This document shows positions 23,637-33,793 of a stretch of DNA of 64,000 bases, piece after piece. The stretch is from the NCBI GenBank assembly GCA_003584705.1, contig AP018536.1, forward strand, positions 2,914,001 through 2,978,000, in the 5' to 3' direction. How positions within the stretch are numbered: the first letter of the stretch is position 1; each line of letters begins with the position of its first letter. A model generated the notes under the pieces. The model was not told the origin of the DNA, searched no databases, and saw only the letters and a program-made list of their open reading frames with translations. Origin of the DNA: Lachnospiraceae bacterium GAM79 (GTDB taxonomy: Bacteria; Bacillota; Clostridia; Lachnospirales; Lachnospiraceae). The position numbers and the translations under genes were made by a program.

Positions 23637-23691
23637 TGCAAATCCATTCTAAAAATCCATAAACTTTATGAACTTTTAGAGTGGATTTGCA
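23637..23691. repeat. 18-bp inverted repeat before the Ntn hydrolase gene
   Basis: TGCAAATCCA-TCTAAAA (23637-23654) pairs with TTTTAGA-TGGATTTGCA (23674-23691) with one G-T type mismatch and a 19-base loop. It lies immediately upstream of the Ntn gene's ribosome-binding site, so it could be an operator or a leader hairpin. Confidence 0.6.
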
Positions 23692-23803
23692 CCACTATCT
23701 TTTATCATCTGATAAACGTCTTACTCTTAGACCACTAGAACCATGTTCAGTATTATTTTATCACTCTTGCCCCCATTATACAACATATTTCCAACTTGAG
23801 CAC

Positions 23804-23832
23804 TTGTCCCATCACGTTTTTTATACTATACT
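23804..23832 (+). promoter_or_regulatory. Promoter of the DUF4317 gene
   Basis: TTGTCC (23804-23809), 17-base spacer, TATACT (23827-23832), about 30 bases before the start codon. Confidence 0.6.
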
Positions 23833-23862
23833 GATATCATCAAATCGAAAGAAGGTACTCTC

Positions 23863-25017
23863 ATGACAAAACAGGAAATCAGCGAGATCAAAAAGCTGTT
23901 CACCCCGAAAAACTGCTCCATCACAAGAATCTGCGGATGCTATGTGGATGGAGAAAAAAATAAAAAGACAGAATTAAAGCAGGCCTTTCTGGCACTGCCG
24001 GAGGAAGAGATGTTCAAGTACTTCGAGATTCTGCGGAAGAGTCTGTCCGGCACCATCGGCAAAAATCTGCTGAATCTGGAATTCCCGTTAAAGAGTGAAA
24101 CGGAGGGCGGCACGCAGGAATTCCTGCTGCGTCTGCGAGACAGCAGGCTGAAGGACGATGCATTGCTTGAGCAGTTCTATGACCGTATCATCGAGTCTTA
24201 TGAATATGTGGGCAATTATCTGATCCTGCTGATCCACGATGCCTACGATGTACCGGGTCGTACCAGAGACGGCATCGAAATGGAGGACGCTTCCGACGAA
24301 GTCTATGACTATATCCTTACCTGCATCTGCCCCGTGGATCTGTCCAAGCCGGGATTGAGCTATAACGCTGTGGAAAATACCTTCCAGAACCGTATCCGCG
24401 ACTGGGTGGTAGGTATGCCGGATGCAGCCTTCCTGTTCCCCGCATTCAATGACCGCAGCACGGACCTGCACAGCACTCTGTACTATTCCAAAGATGCGGA
24501 GGAATTAAAGGAGAACTTCGTAGATCTGATGTTAGGCTGTCCTCTTCCTCTGTCCGCAGGCGGTCAGAAGGAAACCTTCCAGTCACTGGTGGAGGAGACT
24601 CTGGGCGATAGCTGTGATATCGAGACGGTGAAAAATATCCACGAGAAAATGAATGAGATTGCCCAGGAACATAAAGAAGATCCCGAGCCTGTGGTATTAG
24701 ATAAAAATGAAGTAAAAACCATTTTTGCCAGCAGTGGTGTAGCCAATGACCGCATGGAGGTCTTCGACCAGTGTTTCGATGCCACTGCCGGTGAAGCCAC
24801 CTCCCTCATGATGACCAATGTCTACAATCCCCGCAGCTTTGAGGTAAAGACGCCAGATGTGGTCATCAAAGTCAATCCCGAGCGCACGGATCTCGTCAAC
24901 ACGAAGCTGATCGACGGCAGACAGTGTCTCGTTATCGAGCTGGACGGTAATATCGAAGTCAACGGCATCACCGTCCGGGCTGCCGGAAGCGGGGACAGGG
25001 AAGAATCTGAAGAATAA
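23863..25017 (+). CDS. DUF4317 domain protein
   Basis: 384 residues, full length for DUF4317, a family largely confined to Clostridia. The N-terminus KKLFTPKNCSITRICGCYVDGEK and the central segment with RTRDGIEMEDASDEVYDYIL and CPVDLSKPGLSYN are characteristic. The C-terminus (residues ~325-384) looks like a small beta domain with an acidic tail. No catalytic motif, signal peptide or membrane segment. Function unknown. AGAAGG precedes the ATG. Monocistronic, with its own promoter and a shared bidirectional terminator. Confidence 0.9.
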   Translation: MTKQEISEIKKLFTPKNCSITRICGCYVDGEKNKKTELKQAFLALPEEEMFKYFEILRKSLSGTIGKNLLNLEFPLKSETEGGTQEFLLRLRDSRLKDDALLEQFYDRIIESYEYVGNYLILLIHDAYDVPGRTRDGIEMEDASDEVYDYILTCICPVDLSKPGLSYNAVENTFQNRIRDWVVGMPDAAFLFPAFNDRSTDLHSTLYYSKDAEELKENFVDLMLGCPLPLSAGGQKETFQSLVEETLGDSCDIETVKNIHEKMNEIAQEHKEDPEPVVLDKNEVKTIFASSGVANDRMEVFDQCFDATAGEATSLMMTNVYNPRSFEVKTPDVVIKVNPERTDLVNTKLIDGRQCLVIELDGNIEVNGITVRAAGSGDREESEE

Positions 25018-25060
25018 ACCACCTGCCAAACGACAAGAATCGCACAACGAACTTGTGTAA

Positions 25061-25113
25061 AAAACCAGGAACAGCCTTACGAATCCAAACATCCGAAAGC
25101 TGTCCCTGGTTTT
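25061..25113. terminator. Bidirectional terminator between DUF4317 and the chemoreceptor gene
   Basis: AAAACCAGG-ACAGC (from 25061) pairs with GCTGT-CCTGGTTTT (to 25113). Runs of A and T on the two sides let it serve both convergent genes. Confidence 0.88.
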
Positions 25114-25130
25114 ATTTTATGCGAAATCAA

Positions 25131-26831
25131 CTATTGAATCTTGAAGTACTGCATGCTCTCCGCCAGCTCATCAGCAATCTTCTTCAGCTGTCCGGCACTG
25201 TCATATACCTGCTTAAAGGTATCCAGAACCTCCTGTGTCTCGGTATAGGTCTGCTGCGTACTATCTACATTGTCATGCGCAATCTGCGAAAGCTGCTCCA
25301 CAGCCTCCATGACTTCTCCACGGGACTCGGCCAGTCTGCCGGTACTCTCTCTGATCTGCAGAATACTCTGCATGGAATCTTCAATCTCCTTCAATACCTC
25401 TGAGACATTGGCTCTGGTCTCCTGCATGCTTCCACTCTGCTCGATGATTATCTCCTGCATCCGCTGCATGATCTCCATTTCCTGGGCGGAATCTTCCATC
25501 AATGCTTTCGTGGTCTCTTCAATCTCGTGACCGGACTGGTTGGACTGTTCGGCCAGCTTCTTGATCTGGTCAGCCACTACGGCGAATCCTCTTCCGCTCT
25601 CTCCGGCTCTTGCCGCCTCGATGGAAGCATTCAGGCTTAACAGATTCGTCTCTTCCGCGATTGATGTTATAAACTCCATCGCTGCATTGATTTTCTGAAT
25701 GGAGGCATTGGTTCTGTCTGTCTGCTCCTTGACCTCTCCGATGATCCGCTCCACTTCTTCATTGATATGGCACAGCTGTGCCAGCGTATCTGCGGTCTTT
25801 TTACTGGATTTCTGCATGGAAGCTGCATTTTGGTTCAACGTATCCACTTCTGTGGATGTCTCTGTGATATGCTCTCCCATGATCCGCATATTCTCGGAAG
25901 TACTCTCGGAATTTCTGGACTGCTCCGTAGAATTTGCTACCACCTGACTTACAGCGTTCTGTACTTCGTTCATGGTACTGTTGGTAGTGTCTGCCGCATT
26001 TCCCAGCGCCCTGGAAGCCTCCAGCAGACTCTCGGAATTCTGGGAAATTCCCTTCAGGATACCCTTCAGAGTGTCCTTCAGTTTTACGGTAACCCGGGAC
26101 AGATCTCCGATCTCATCCTTCCTCTTTAACATCTTGTCATCAACCCAGACAGTCAGATCACCCTCTGCGACCTTCCCCATGATACCGATACTCTTCTTGA
26201 TATTCCGGCTGATGGAAGTGGCCAGCTTCAGTCCCACGCCCATACACAGGATCATCGCCACACATACAGCTGCACCGATGCCAAAGATCATGCCGTTCAC
26301 CACGGCATCCTTGTCCTCTTTATTCGCACCCACGAATACCATGCCGATGATTTCCGTAGAGTCGTTCTGATAGACCGGCATAAAATATCCGTAATTCATG
26401 ACTCCGTCCAGAGATACCGCACTGCTGAAATACTCTTCTCCGTTCTGTAATACCTTCTCCACGATCCTGTCTCCTGCCGGAGAATTCAGAATCCGATCTC
26501 CGTTACTGTCCACGGCGGAAGTCATGATGCGACGGTCCCCGTAGAAAAAAGTCACATCCATTCCTGTATTGTCCCTGATCCGATCCACCAGGCTCTCAGA
26601 ATGGGAGATATTATAGCTGCCTTTCCAGATGTCGCCATTACTGGATTCCATATAGTCACCGGTGTTCTGGTCATATGCTGCCAGCGTTGCCGCAGCCGTT
26701 CCCTTCAGTCCTTCTTCGATTTCCTCCATCATGGAACTGTGTACCGTCGTCAGCATAAAAAAGATAGATAACAGTCCCAACAATACTACCGGTCCGATGG
26801 TCATTGACAGAATCTTTTTTTGTATACTCAT
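25131..26831 (-). CDS. Methyl-accepting chemotaxis protein
   Basis: 566 residues. Membrane segments at ~11-30 and ~178-203 enclose an extracytoplasmic sensory domain of the single-Cache type (~35-175). HAMP follows at ~204-260 and the signalling coiled coil at ~280-560. The conserved hairpin tip that contacts CheA/CheW is at 391-430 ([19 protein letters not shown] then [17 protein letters not shown]). No C-terminal CheR-tethering pentapeptide. It begins 11 bases after the BMP-type binding lipoprotein gene, so the two are co-transcribed and the lipoprotein probably presents the ligand. Confidence 0.95.
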   Translation of the reverse strand: MSIQKKILSMTIGPVVLLGLLSIFFMLTTVHSSMMEEIEEGLKGTAAATLAAYDQNTGDYMESSNGDIWKGSYNISHSESLVDRIRDNTGMDVTFFYGDRRIMTSAVDSNGDRILNSPAGDRIVEKVLQNGEEYFSSAVSLDGVMNYGYFMPVYQNDSTEIIGMVFVGANKEDKDAVVNGMIFGIGAAVCVAMILCMGVGLKLATSISRNIKKSIGIMGKVAEGDLTVWVDDKMLKRKDEIGDLSRVTVKLKDTLKGILKGISQNSESLLEASRALGNAADTTNSTMNEVQNAVSQVVANSTEQSRNSESTSENMRIMGEHITETSTEVDTLNQNAASMQKSSKKTADTLAQLCHINEEVERIIGEVKEQTDRTNASIQKINAAMEFITSIAEETNLLSLNASIEAARAGESGRGFAVVADQIKKLAEQSNQSGHEIEETTKALMEDSAQEMEIMQRMQEIIIEQSGSMQETRANVSEVLKEIEDSMQSILQIRESTGRLAESRGEVMEAVEQLSQIAHDNVDSTQQTYTETQEVLDTFKQVYDSAGQLKKIADELAESMQYFKIQ

Positions 26832-26842
26832 GAAAATGCCCC

Positions 26843-28069
26843 CTATTCTACCACAGATACGGTCTTGAAATACCAGTTGATACCTCCGGTGATCGTTGCA
26901 TCATCCAGCGTTGTTCCTTCTTTGCCCACGGTCTCTCCCGTATTGGTCTCGATCACACCGTCAAATACCCCATTTTCTCCGGATAAAATCTGCTTCTTGG
27001 CTTCCTCTACTTTCTCTTTCGTTCCTTCCGCACAGAAATCCGCCAGATCCGTGATGCTCACCAGATTTTCATTCATGCCGCCGTAATAGTTGCTGCCGTC
27101 CCAACTGCCGTCAATGACGCTCTGCACTGCTGCCGTATAGTAAGCACTCCAGTTCCATACCACACTGCACAGGCAGGACTGCGGAGCATCCTTACTCATA
27201 TCCGAATTATATCCGATACTGTACACACCTTTTTCCTGTGCCAGCGTCTGGGGATATACGGTATCACAATGCTGTGCAATCACATCACAGCCCATATCCA
27301 GTAACGTCTGTGCCGCAGCTTTTTCTCCCTCGGGATCGTACCAGCTGTTTGTCACCTTTACATATACTTTTGCGTCCGGATTCACCGAATAGATTCCCAG
27401 TGCAAAGGCATCTATACCACCAGTGACCTCCGAATTGGAAGAATCCATAGCTGCCACATACCCGATTTTATTGGAAGAAGTATTCATTCCCGCCACGATA
27501 CCGCTCAAATATCTCGCCTGATAAATTCTGCCGAAATAGTTGTTGAAATTTTTACCGTTGCTCAGGTAGCCGGTGCCATGGGAAAAATACACTTCCGGAT
27601 ATTCTTCCGCCATTTCCGCTGTAGTTTCCATATATCCCCAGCTGGTAGTGAAGATGATATTGCAGCCTTCATCAATACATTCCTGAATTGCCTGCCTGGT
27701 CTCCTGCGTATCACTGTCATTGACATTAATCTTGCGGATGATCTGATCATCTGATAATCCCAGATTCTGCTGCATTCCCTGAATTCCCAGATCATGCGTA
27801 TATGTATAACCGCTGCCCTCCGCCGGATCCGACAGATGCAGTACTCCTACCTTGATCTCCTCCTTTGGAATCCCTGCAGTCTGTGTTGTTGCGCTGCTGC
27901 CGCTTTCCGACTGCACCACCTGCGTAGTCCCATTGCTACCCCTTGCCTCATATCCGATGTTTGTAGCATAATCGTCCACTTCTCCGGTATTTCCGCAGCC
28001 TGTCAGTAATGCACACCCCAGAAGAATTGCCGCTGCCTTCCAAAAGTTTCCTGTTTTACCTCTTCCCAT
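26843..28069 (-). CDS. BMP-family binding lipoprotein (nucleoside-type), partner of the chemoreceptor
   Basis: 408 residues from the ATG at 28069 (AAGGGG nine bases upstream). A signal peptide with lipobox LLTGC places the lipidated cysteine at residue 25. A serine/threonine-rich linker (about 30-65) follows, then a periplasmic-binding domain of the Bmp/PnrA type with [20 protein letters not shown] and [25 protein letters not shown]. PnrA-type proteins bind purine nucleosides. No permease or ATPase gene accompanies it. Its only partner is the chemoreceptor, pointing to a sensory rather than uptake role (inference). Confidence 0.88.
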   Translation of the reverse strand: MGRGKTGNFWKAAAILLGCALLTGCGNTGEVDDYATNIGYEARGSNGTTQVVQSESGSSATTQTAGIPKEEIKVGVLHLSDPAEGSGYTYTHDLGIQGMQQNLGLSDDQIIRKINVNDSDTQETRQAIQECIDEGCNIIFTTSWGYMETTAEMAEEYPEVYFSHGTGYLSNGKNFNNYFGRIYQARYLSGIVAGMNTSSNKIGYVAAMDSSNSEVTGGIDAFALGIYSVNPDAKVYVKVTNSWYDPEGEKAAAQTLLDMGCDVIAQHCDTVYPQTLAQEKGVYSIGYNSDMSKDAPQSCLCSVVWNWSAYYTAAVQSVIDGSWDGSNYYGGMNENLVSITDLADFCAEGTKEKVEEAKKQILSGENGVFDGVIETNTGETVGKEGTTLDDATITGGINWYFKTVSVVE

Positions 28070-28173
28070 ATACAAGTACCCCTTTCTCTTTTGTAGTCTA
28101 TGTATATCTCTTATCTCTACCGTCTGATTTCTCAGAATCGGTTGATTCTACAAATATAAACTACAGCCTTCCC

Positions 28174-30804
28174 TTATTCCCTGCTGCCATGGCAGGTAAA
28201 ATAAATCACCTGATACTCTTTCGCGATCTCTGTAAGGAACCGCATTGCTCCCTTGGTCCGGTTCTCATCCAGATTCACAAAAGGGTCATCCAGAATCAAA
28301 AACGGCTTCTGTTCCTCATACATGGCTTCCACCAAAGCAAGTCTCATACAGATACCGATCAGGTCACGGTTGCCCAGACTCAGGTATCCGATGTCTCTGG
28401 GCATATTTCCTTCAATCACCTGTAATCTGGTATTGGCATCCATCTGATAATTTTCGCATTCCGTTCCCGTGAGAATTCTGTAATATTTCCGGAACCCCTG
28501 CATGACAGATTCTGTATATTTCGCAGTGAACGAACTCTTTGCCTGTTCCAACAGATTTTTTGTCATTCCAAGCAATTCATATTGTTTGAGTCCTTCCTCT
28601 GTCTTCTCCTGCAACGCTTCCAGCTCTTCCTGCATATTTTCCACAGTATCCCAGGATTCCTGTAAGTCGGAAAGTTGTTTCTGATAGCTGTCAATGGTCT
28701 GAAAACGTTCTTCCATACGCTCCGAAAGGACCTGCATTTCATCTGCCAGACTTTCCAGGGATTCCTCTCCCTCCGGGATCTTCAGTGCCAGAAGTGCCGG
28801 AATGTCCTCTTTCTCTTCAAACGCTTTTATCTCCTGCTCGATTCTCCGATATTCCTGTAACTCCTTCTCATAATCCTTTCTATGACTTTCCAGTTCGGCC
28901 AGCTGTTCTTCCGGGTGCTCCTCCGGAATCAGCTGCAACGACATCAGATAATTTTTTACCTGTTCTGCCAGCGCTTCGTATTTCTGCTTTTGCTGTAAAT
29001 ATTTCTTTTGTTTTTCCAGTAAAAGCTGTCTCTGTCTGCACTTTCCCGCCAGTTCATGCAATGCCGCAAGATAATTTTGTGTTTCCGGTACTTCTCCGTA
29101 TTCTGCAAAAAACTGCTGCAAATCTTTCTGCAATGCGGCAATTCTCGCAGTCTTTTCATCCGATCCGTCCTGCTTCTGCCGCTCCAAAAGTGCCTCGTAA
29201 TCTCTTCTCTTATTCTGCAGTTCCACAAGCCAGGAGGTCAGTTCCAGTCCTTCCCGAAGTCCCCAACGAGTGCAGAAATCATCAATCTGTTCTTCCTCTA
29301 TGCGGACCTGTGCCTCAAGTTCTTCCATTTCCTGTTCCAAATAGGAAAGCTCTGTATTTTCTCCCGTTTGGACTTTGGATCTGCCTGCTGTAAACAACAG
29401 TGCCGCTGCCACAGCTGCAATTCCCAGTACGATCAGGACTCCTCCGATCACTCCCTGTCCCAACAGGATCACAACAAAACCGCCAAGCGATAAAAGAATG
29501 CCAAAAAGCAATAGTATTTTTTTCCTTTTACCTGCTTCTTCCTGCTCCCGTAAGCATCTGGCATCTTCCTGTGCCTGTATGGATTGCAGGGTTTTCCGCT
29601 GTATTTCTTTCGCCTGCAGAAGACTTTTTCCTTCATTGCGGTTCGTCCAGGCATTTTTTACACTGTCGATCTCCGCCTCCTGTGGCATTCCTTCCGCAAA
29701 ATATCCGGAAAGCTCCTCTAACCGTCTGCTCTCTTCCCCTGACAGGGCATTTTTTCTTATCGTACTTTCCAGGCTCTCAAGTTCTTGTGCCTCAGCATAT
29801 TTTTCTTCCAGCCGGGCATTGTCCACCATGGGGAAATTATCTTTTAACTGCGCCTGTTCTTCCACTGTCAGGCAATAGATTTCCATTGCCTTGCGGACAG
29901 AAATCCCCTGATTGCAGACGGCTGCTTTTTCGCGTAATTCTTCCCCTTTTGGTATCACGCCGTTAAAATAGCTTTCCGCTTCTTTTAAAGTCTGCTGTCT
30001 CTGTGCCATTTTTGCACGCAGATCCAGGTACTTCTCTTTTTTCGCCTGTTGATCCTTATAAATTCCCAGTTCCTTTTGTCTCTCCTGCAGTTCTGTCAGT
30101 TCCGCAGAAAGCTTTTCTCTCTCCTCGATTGCCGCCTTTTTCCGGGCATCAATACTTTCCATCGTATTCTGTATCTCCTGCCCATTACGGATCTGCGTCT
30201 TCAGTTCCGTAATGCGGTCCTTGCTCTGACGGAGCAATCCGGTCTTGCGAGATGGAGACATGCTGTTTAACAGATCGTTCAACCGCTTGTCCGCTGTCTC
30301 AAAATTATTGATATCATCCGTATTCTCCGCCAGATTCCCGATCTTGGCATTGATGCCGTCCGTAACAAAGGTCTCGCAGTCATTCTGTGAGATAAAAATC
30401 GTTCGTTCAAAGGATCCTGCGTCGATCCGGAACAACTCTTCTCCCAGATTTTGTGTAAAATCACTGCATGGAAGATTTGTTTTCGTATCTGTCAGCTGAA
30501 ATTCATCTTCTGCGCTTTTACTTCCGAAGGTTCTGCGGACAGAATATTGCTTTCCTTCACTTTCGAATCGCAGTTCTCCGCCATAGACGCCCTTTTGCCA
30601 GGGACTGTATCTCTTCCTCTCATTTTCCAGCGGGTCTCTCTTCCCTTCATTCCGGAATCCGAACAGCATAACGCGTAAGAATGCTGCCAGTGTGCTTTTT
30701 CCCCAGCCGTTTCCCTCACAGACGGTGTTGCAGCCATCTGTAAAATCATATGTAAAGTCACTTAGTTTTCCGAAATTCTCAATGTGACATTTGATCAGTT
30801 TCAT
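28174..30804 (-). CDS. YhaN/SbcC-like SMC-type ATPase with a membrane hairpin
   Basis: 876 residues. Walker A GNGWGKST is at 31-38. Long coiled coils occupy ~185-425 and ~475-780. The C-terminus has the signature-like YLSLGNRDLIGICMRLALVEA and Walker B PFLILDDPFVNLDE. In the middle, residues 429-471 are two hydrophobic helices (LLLFGILLSLGGFVVILL and GVLIVLGIAAVAAALLF), at the place where SbcC/Rad50 has its zinc hook. This is the YhaN arrangement. With the partner nuclease it probably processes DNA ends near the membrane. The start overlaps the YhaO-like stop by four bases (ATGA). Confidence 0.9.
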   Translation of the reverse strand: MKLIKCHIENFGKLSDFTYDFTDGCNTVCEGNGWGKSTLAAFLRVMLFGFRNEGKRDPLENERKRYSPWQKGVYGGELRFESEGKQYSVRRTFGSKSAEDEFQLTDTKTNLPCSDFTQNLGEELFRIDAGSFERTIFISQNDCETFVTDGINAKIGNLAENTDDINNFETADKRLNDLLNSMSPSRKTGLLRQSKDRITELKTQIRNGQEIQNTMESIDARKKAAIEEREKLSAELTELQERQKELGIYKDQQAKKEKYLDLRAKMAQRQQTLKEAESYFNGVIPKGEELREKAAVCNQGISVRKAMEIYCLTVEEQAQLKDNFPMVDNARLEEKYAEAQELESLESTIRKNALSGEESRRLEELSGYFAEGMPQEAEIDSVKNAWTNRNEGKSLLQAKEIQRKTLQSIQAQEDARCLREQEEAGKRKKILLLFGILLSLGGFVVILLGQGVIGGVLIVLGIAAVAAALLFTAGRSKVQTGENTELSYLEQEMEELEAQVRIEEEQIDDFCTRWGLREGLELTSWLVELQNKRRDYEALLERQKQDGSDEKTARIAALQKDLQQFFAEYGEVPETQNYLAALHELAGKCRQRQLLLEKQKKYLQQKQKYEALAEQVKNYLMSLQLIPEEHPEEQLAELESHRKDYEKELQEYRRIEQEIKAFEEKEDIPALLALKIPEGEESLESLADEMQVLSERMEERFQTIDSYQKQLSDLQESWDTVENMQEELEALQEKTEEGLKQYELLGMTKNLLEQAKSSFTAKYTESVMQGFRKYYRILTGTECENYQMDANTRLQVIEGNMPRDIGYLSLGNRDLIGICMRLALVEAMYEEQKPFLILDDPFVNLDENRTKGAMRFLTEIAKEYQVIYFTCHGSRE

Positions 30805-31925
30805 GCGTCCAGGATCTCCTCTCCGGCCAGTGCCTGCAATCCGTAATGTATCACTGTCGCCTTGTCCTCTTCCGGCAGATCTGCCCTGCCCATGACAGTA
30901 CGGATAAACTCTCCCTTTAAGGACTTATCCTTTGCAAAAGCAGCATAATCCACCAGATACTCAGAGCTGTCCTTAATCTTCACAAAATAAAAAAGGTGGC
31001 TGAACTGATGTAACAGAAAGTCAATATCCTTTTCACTTTCCACATCTATTTTCCCGACCAGTTCATACTTGATCAGACTTTTCTCCGGGTAACCTTTCCC
31101 GGCTGTCTCGGCTCTCATCCGTTCCATGATTTCCGTCGTGGATTCACAACCGGTAATATCCACCGGGATGGTATAGAGCTTTCGGGATGCGAAAGGAATA
31201 AACGTACTGTCAATTGTACCTGTCAGCTCATCAATGTCAAGCATCACAAATCCATGCTCTCCGCATTCATCAAACCCTCTGCCCTCCAGACAGCCGGGAT
31301 AACAATAGACGCCTCTCGCATCCAGACGCTCTTTTTTATAGCTGTGGATGTGTCCCAGGGCAAGATAATCAATTCCCTTATTTTTCAATGCCGTCAGATG
31401 AATGATCTCCGCCTTATCTCTCGCACTGTATTCCGATTCCTGCCCATGCAGGACTACAATGTTGCATTGATCCACATCCAGTGACAGCGTATTATATATG
31501 CTTCCACTGTTTTCCGGTGTCAGTTCCACCCCAGTAACTGCAACTCCCTTACCTGAGGTATTCTCCGTCCCTGAAAGTTCATAGCTTGTCCAGTTGTTCC
31601 CAAATAGATGAAGATTCTCCGGAAGTTCCGAAAGACCGGACGTAAAGCTTCCTTCGTCATGATTCCCCTGTAAGTAATAAAAAGCTATTTTGGGATGTCC
31701 CTGAATTAAGTCTTTTACCACATTCCGGGCGGTAGCGGATACGTTTTTCGTATCGAACAGATCTCCTGCGATTATGATCGCCGCCACGCCCTGCTCTGCC
31801 CCGTAGGTAACCATATTCTGAAAAGTAGTCAGCAATTCCGTCTTGCGTTCTCTCGCTTTTTCTTTGGTCAGATTTGCACTCATTTTGGAATCCAGATGGA
31901 TATCCGCACAATGGATGATTTTCAT
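30801..31925 (-). CDS. YhaO/SbcD-like DNA exonuclease (calcineurin-type phosphoesterase)
   Basis: 374 residues. All metal-binding motifs of the Mre11/SbcD family are present: CADIHLDS (8-12), IIAGDLFDTKN (about 52-60), LQGNHDEG (about 88), VLHGQE (about 160) and LGHIHSYK (about 190). It should hold two Mn2+ ions and act as the nuclease of a complex with the ATPase encoded by the overlapping next gene. The ~130-residue C-terminal region is the capping domain. The pair has its own promoter and a hairpin leader, and ends without further genes. Confidence 0.92.
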   Translation of the reverse strand: MKIIHCADIHLDSKMSANLTKEKARERKTELLTTFQNMVTYGAEQGVAAIIIAGDLFDTKNVSATARNVVKDLIQGHPKIAFYYLQGNHDEGSFTSGLSELPENLHLFGNNWTSYELSGTENTSGKGVAVTGVELTPENSGSIYNTLSLDVDQCNIVVLHGQESEYSARDKAEIIHLTALKNKGIDYLALGHIHSYKKERLDARGVYCYPGCLEGRGFDECGEHGFVMLDIDELTGTIDSTFIPFASRKLYTIPVDITGCESTTEIMERMRAETAGKGYPEKSLIKYELVGKIDVESEKDIDFLLHQFSHLFYFVKIKDSSEYLVDYAAFAKDKSLKGEFIRTVMGRADLPEEDKATVIHYGLQALAGEEILDA

Positions 31926-32035
31926 ATTGCTGCCTCCCGCATTAACCCTGTAGCACCTGTTTCAAAAGATTGGAACTATGCAGAATCTCATTCGCAAAAC
32001 CGCATCTGTGATGCTCTCGTTTTGCAGACATATTC

Positions 32036-32064
32036 ATTATATACGAATCTTTGTTCGATTACAA
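32036..32064 (-). promoter_or_regulatory. Promoter of the yhaO-yhaN operon
   Basis: Minus strand TTGTAA (32064-32059), 17-base spacer, TATAAT (32041-32036). The leader then forms a hairpin, GCAAAAC (31994-32000) with GTTTTGC (32019-32025), enclosing GCATC/GATGC. Confidence 0.65.
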
Positions 32065-32066
32065 CA

Positions 32067-32117
32067 AAAACGTATCGGTAGTGAGACATTTGGTCTCATT
32101 TTCCGATACGTTTTTTT
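32067..32117. terminator. Terminator of the ABC importer operon (bidirectional)
   Basis: AAAACGTATCGG pairs with CCGATACGTTTT, with an inner TGAGAC/GTCTCA stem; the minus strand continues TTTTTG after the stem and the plus strand has seven Ts. It separates the importer from the yhaO promoter, which it partly abuts. Confidence 0.85.
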
Positions 32118-32144
32118 CAGATGTTGAATCACCTATGTTTATGA

Positions 32145-33791
32145 CTATACCTGCAGTCTGCCGGCTGTAATAAGTTTGCCGCTTTTTCTGTCAAATAACA
32201 GAATATCTTCTCCACCGATCTCGAACTTCACTTCCTGACCGATCTTGTAAGCGGTATTGCCAAAGACTACTCCGGTCAACAGGAAATCACCGATACGAAG
32301 CTTAATCGTGGATTCCATACCGGTGGGCATGGCACCGTAGATCACGCCGTCCAGTCCTGCACCATCGTGTAATTGCAGGGCTTCGGGACGTACACCGATG
32401 ACAAAATCCTCGTTGGTGATCACGGGAGCTTCCTGCAGTGCGTAATCGTCCTCGTTCACTCTGGCAATATGATACTTGAAGACTTCATCCTTATTGGATT
32501 TCTCCACAGCTTTCTTATCCTGCATTTTCTCTTTGTGACGGGCTGCCTCATCGGCTTCGTTCTTATCTCTCTCAGCGAACCATCTTAGCAGATCCAGATG
32601 TTCTTTCGGAACAAACTTTGCCTTTCTACCGTCTAAGATCGTCACATCCAGGCTGCCGTTTTCATTCTGCACACCCTTGGCTTCGATAAAATTAATGGAA
32701 GGATTTCCTACGAAATCAGCCACAAACAGGTTGTTGGGTCTGCTGTACACAGTCAACGGTGCTTCATACTGCTGCAGCACACCGTTGTTGATCAGGCAGA
32801 TCTTCGTTGCCAGTGTCATAGCTTCCATCTGATCATGGGTTACATATACGAAGGTGCTTCCGGTCTCCACATGCAGACGCTGCAGTTCATATCTCATTTC
32901 CAGACGGAGTTTCGCGTCCAGGTTAGACAGCGGCTCATCCATGAACAATACCTGGGGTTCCGGCGCCAGTGTTCTGGCAATGGCAACTCTTTGCTGCTGT
33001 CCACCGGACAGTTCTGCAGGATAACGATTCATGAACATTCCGATCTTAACGATACGGGATACTCTGCGTACTGCCAGGTCAATCTCTTCCTTGGAATATT
33101 TTCTGACCCTGGTTACTACCTTGCCACCGGATACGACTTCGAATTTCTCGTTAAGTTCTTCCCCTTTTTCCTTATGACCTGCCAGGATGCTGTCCAATTT
33201 TGCAGTCAGTTCCTGCTTCTTTTGTTTTGATGCACTTTCTTTGTCTGCTGCCTCGTGGAGTTTGTAATTATACAGCTCCTTTGCAGTATAGATAGAAATG
33301 GTGTAATTATCGATCAGCTTCAGATAGACCATATCCAGGTCTAATTTTCCCTTTTTATCTCTGCATTCCTCAATGAGTTTTACCAGCTCTCCCGGATTCT
33401 CCAGTGCCTTGATCATGCTTTTTAAAGCTTTGGCTTCCTCATCGATCACGGGAAGTTCTTCCTTGATATTTCCCAGTCCGAAGGAGATGTTCTGGTATAC
33501 CGTCATGTTCGGCCACAGTGCGTAGTTTTGGAACAGGAATCCGACTTTTCTCTTATTTGCGGGAACATTGATCCCCGCTTCACTATCGAATACCACCCGG
33601 TCTCCGATCTTGATCTGCCCGCTGGTAGGGGTCTCCAGACCGGCGATCATACGTAAGGTAGTGGTCTTACCGCAACCGGAGGGACCAAGCAGAGTGATAA
33701 AGGAATTGTCCTCCATATCCAGACTCAGATCATCTACCGCATAGAATTTTCCCCAACGTTTTGTAACATGTGTTAATTTGATTTCCGGCAT
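32145..33791 (-). CDS. ABC importer ATPase (FbpC/PotA type) with a large insertion
   Basis: 548 residues against about 350 for the family. Walker A GPSGCGKT 36-43, Q-loop at Q89, signature LSGGQQQ 261-267, Walker B VLFMDEP 281-287 and H-loop H319 are intact. Between the Q-loop and the signature, residues ~111-230 are an extra charged, helical segment of about 120 residues in the alpha-helical subdomain. A second lysine-rich insert (~410-470) interrupts the C-terminal TOBE region. GGAGG precedes the ATG. It follows the permease gene by two bases, in the operon binding protein, permease, ATPase. Substrate probably a phosphorylated or organic anion, iron or polyamine; not decided. Confidence 0.9.
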   Translation of the reverse strand: MPEIKLTHVTKRWGKFYAVDDLSLDMEDNSFITLLGPSGCGKTTTLRMIAGLETPTSGQIKIGDRVVFDSEAGINVPANKRKVGFLFQNYALWPNMTVYQNISFGLGNIKEELPVIDEEAKALKSMIKALENPGELVKLIEECRDKKGKLDLDMVYLKLIDNYTISIYTAKELYNYKLHEAADKESASKQKKQELTAKLDSILAGHKEKGEELNEKFEVVSGGKVVTRVRKYSKEEIDLAVRRVSRIVKIGMFMNRYPAELSGGQQQRVAIARTLAPEPQVLFMDEPLSNLDAKLRLEMRYELQRLHVETGSTFVYVTHDQMEAMTLATKICLINNGVLQQYEAPLTVYSRPNNLFVADFVGNPSINFIEAKGVQNENGSLDVTILDGRKAKFVPKEHLDLLRWFAERDKNEADEAARHKEKMQDKKAVEKSNKDEVFKYHIARVNEDDYALQEAPVITNEDFVIGVRPEALQLHDGAGLDGVIYGAMPTGMESTIKLRIGDFLLTGVVFGNTAYKIGQEVKFEIGGEDILLFDRKSGKLITAGRLQV

Positions 33792-33793
33792 AG

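Noticed and set aside
28984..30761. Long plus-strand and alternative minus frames across the yhaN-like gene
   Set aside because: Shadows of a coiled-coil coding sequence; no family features.
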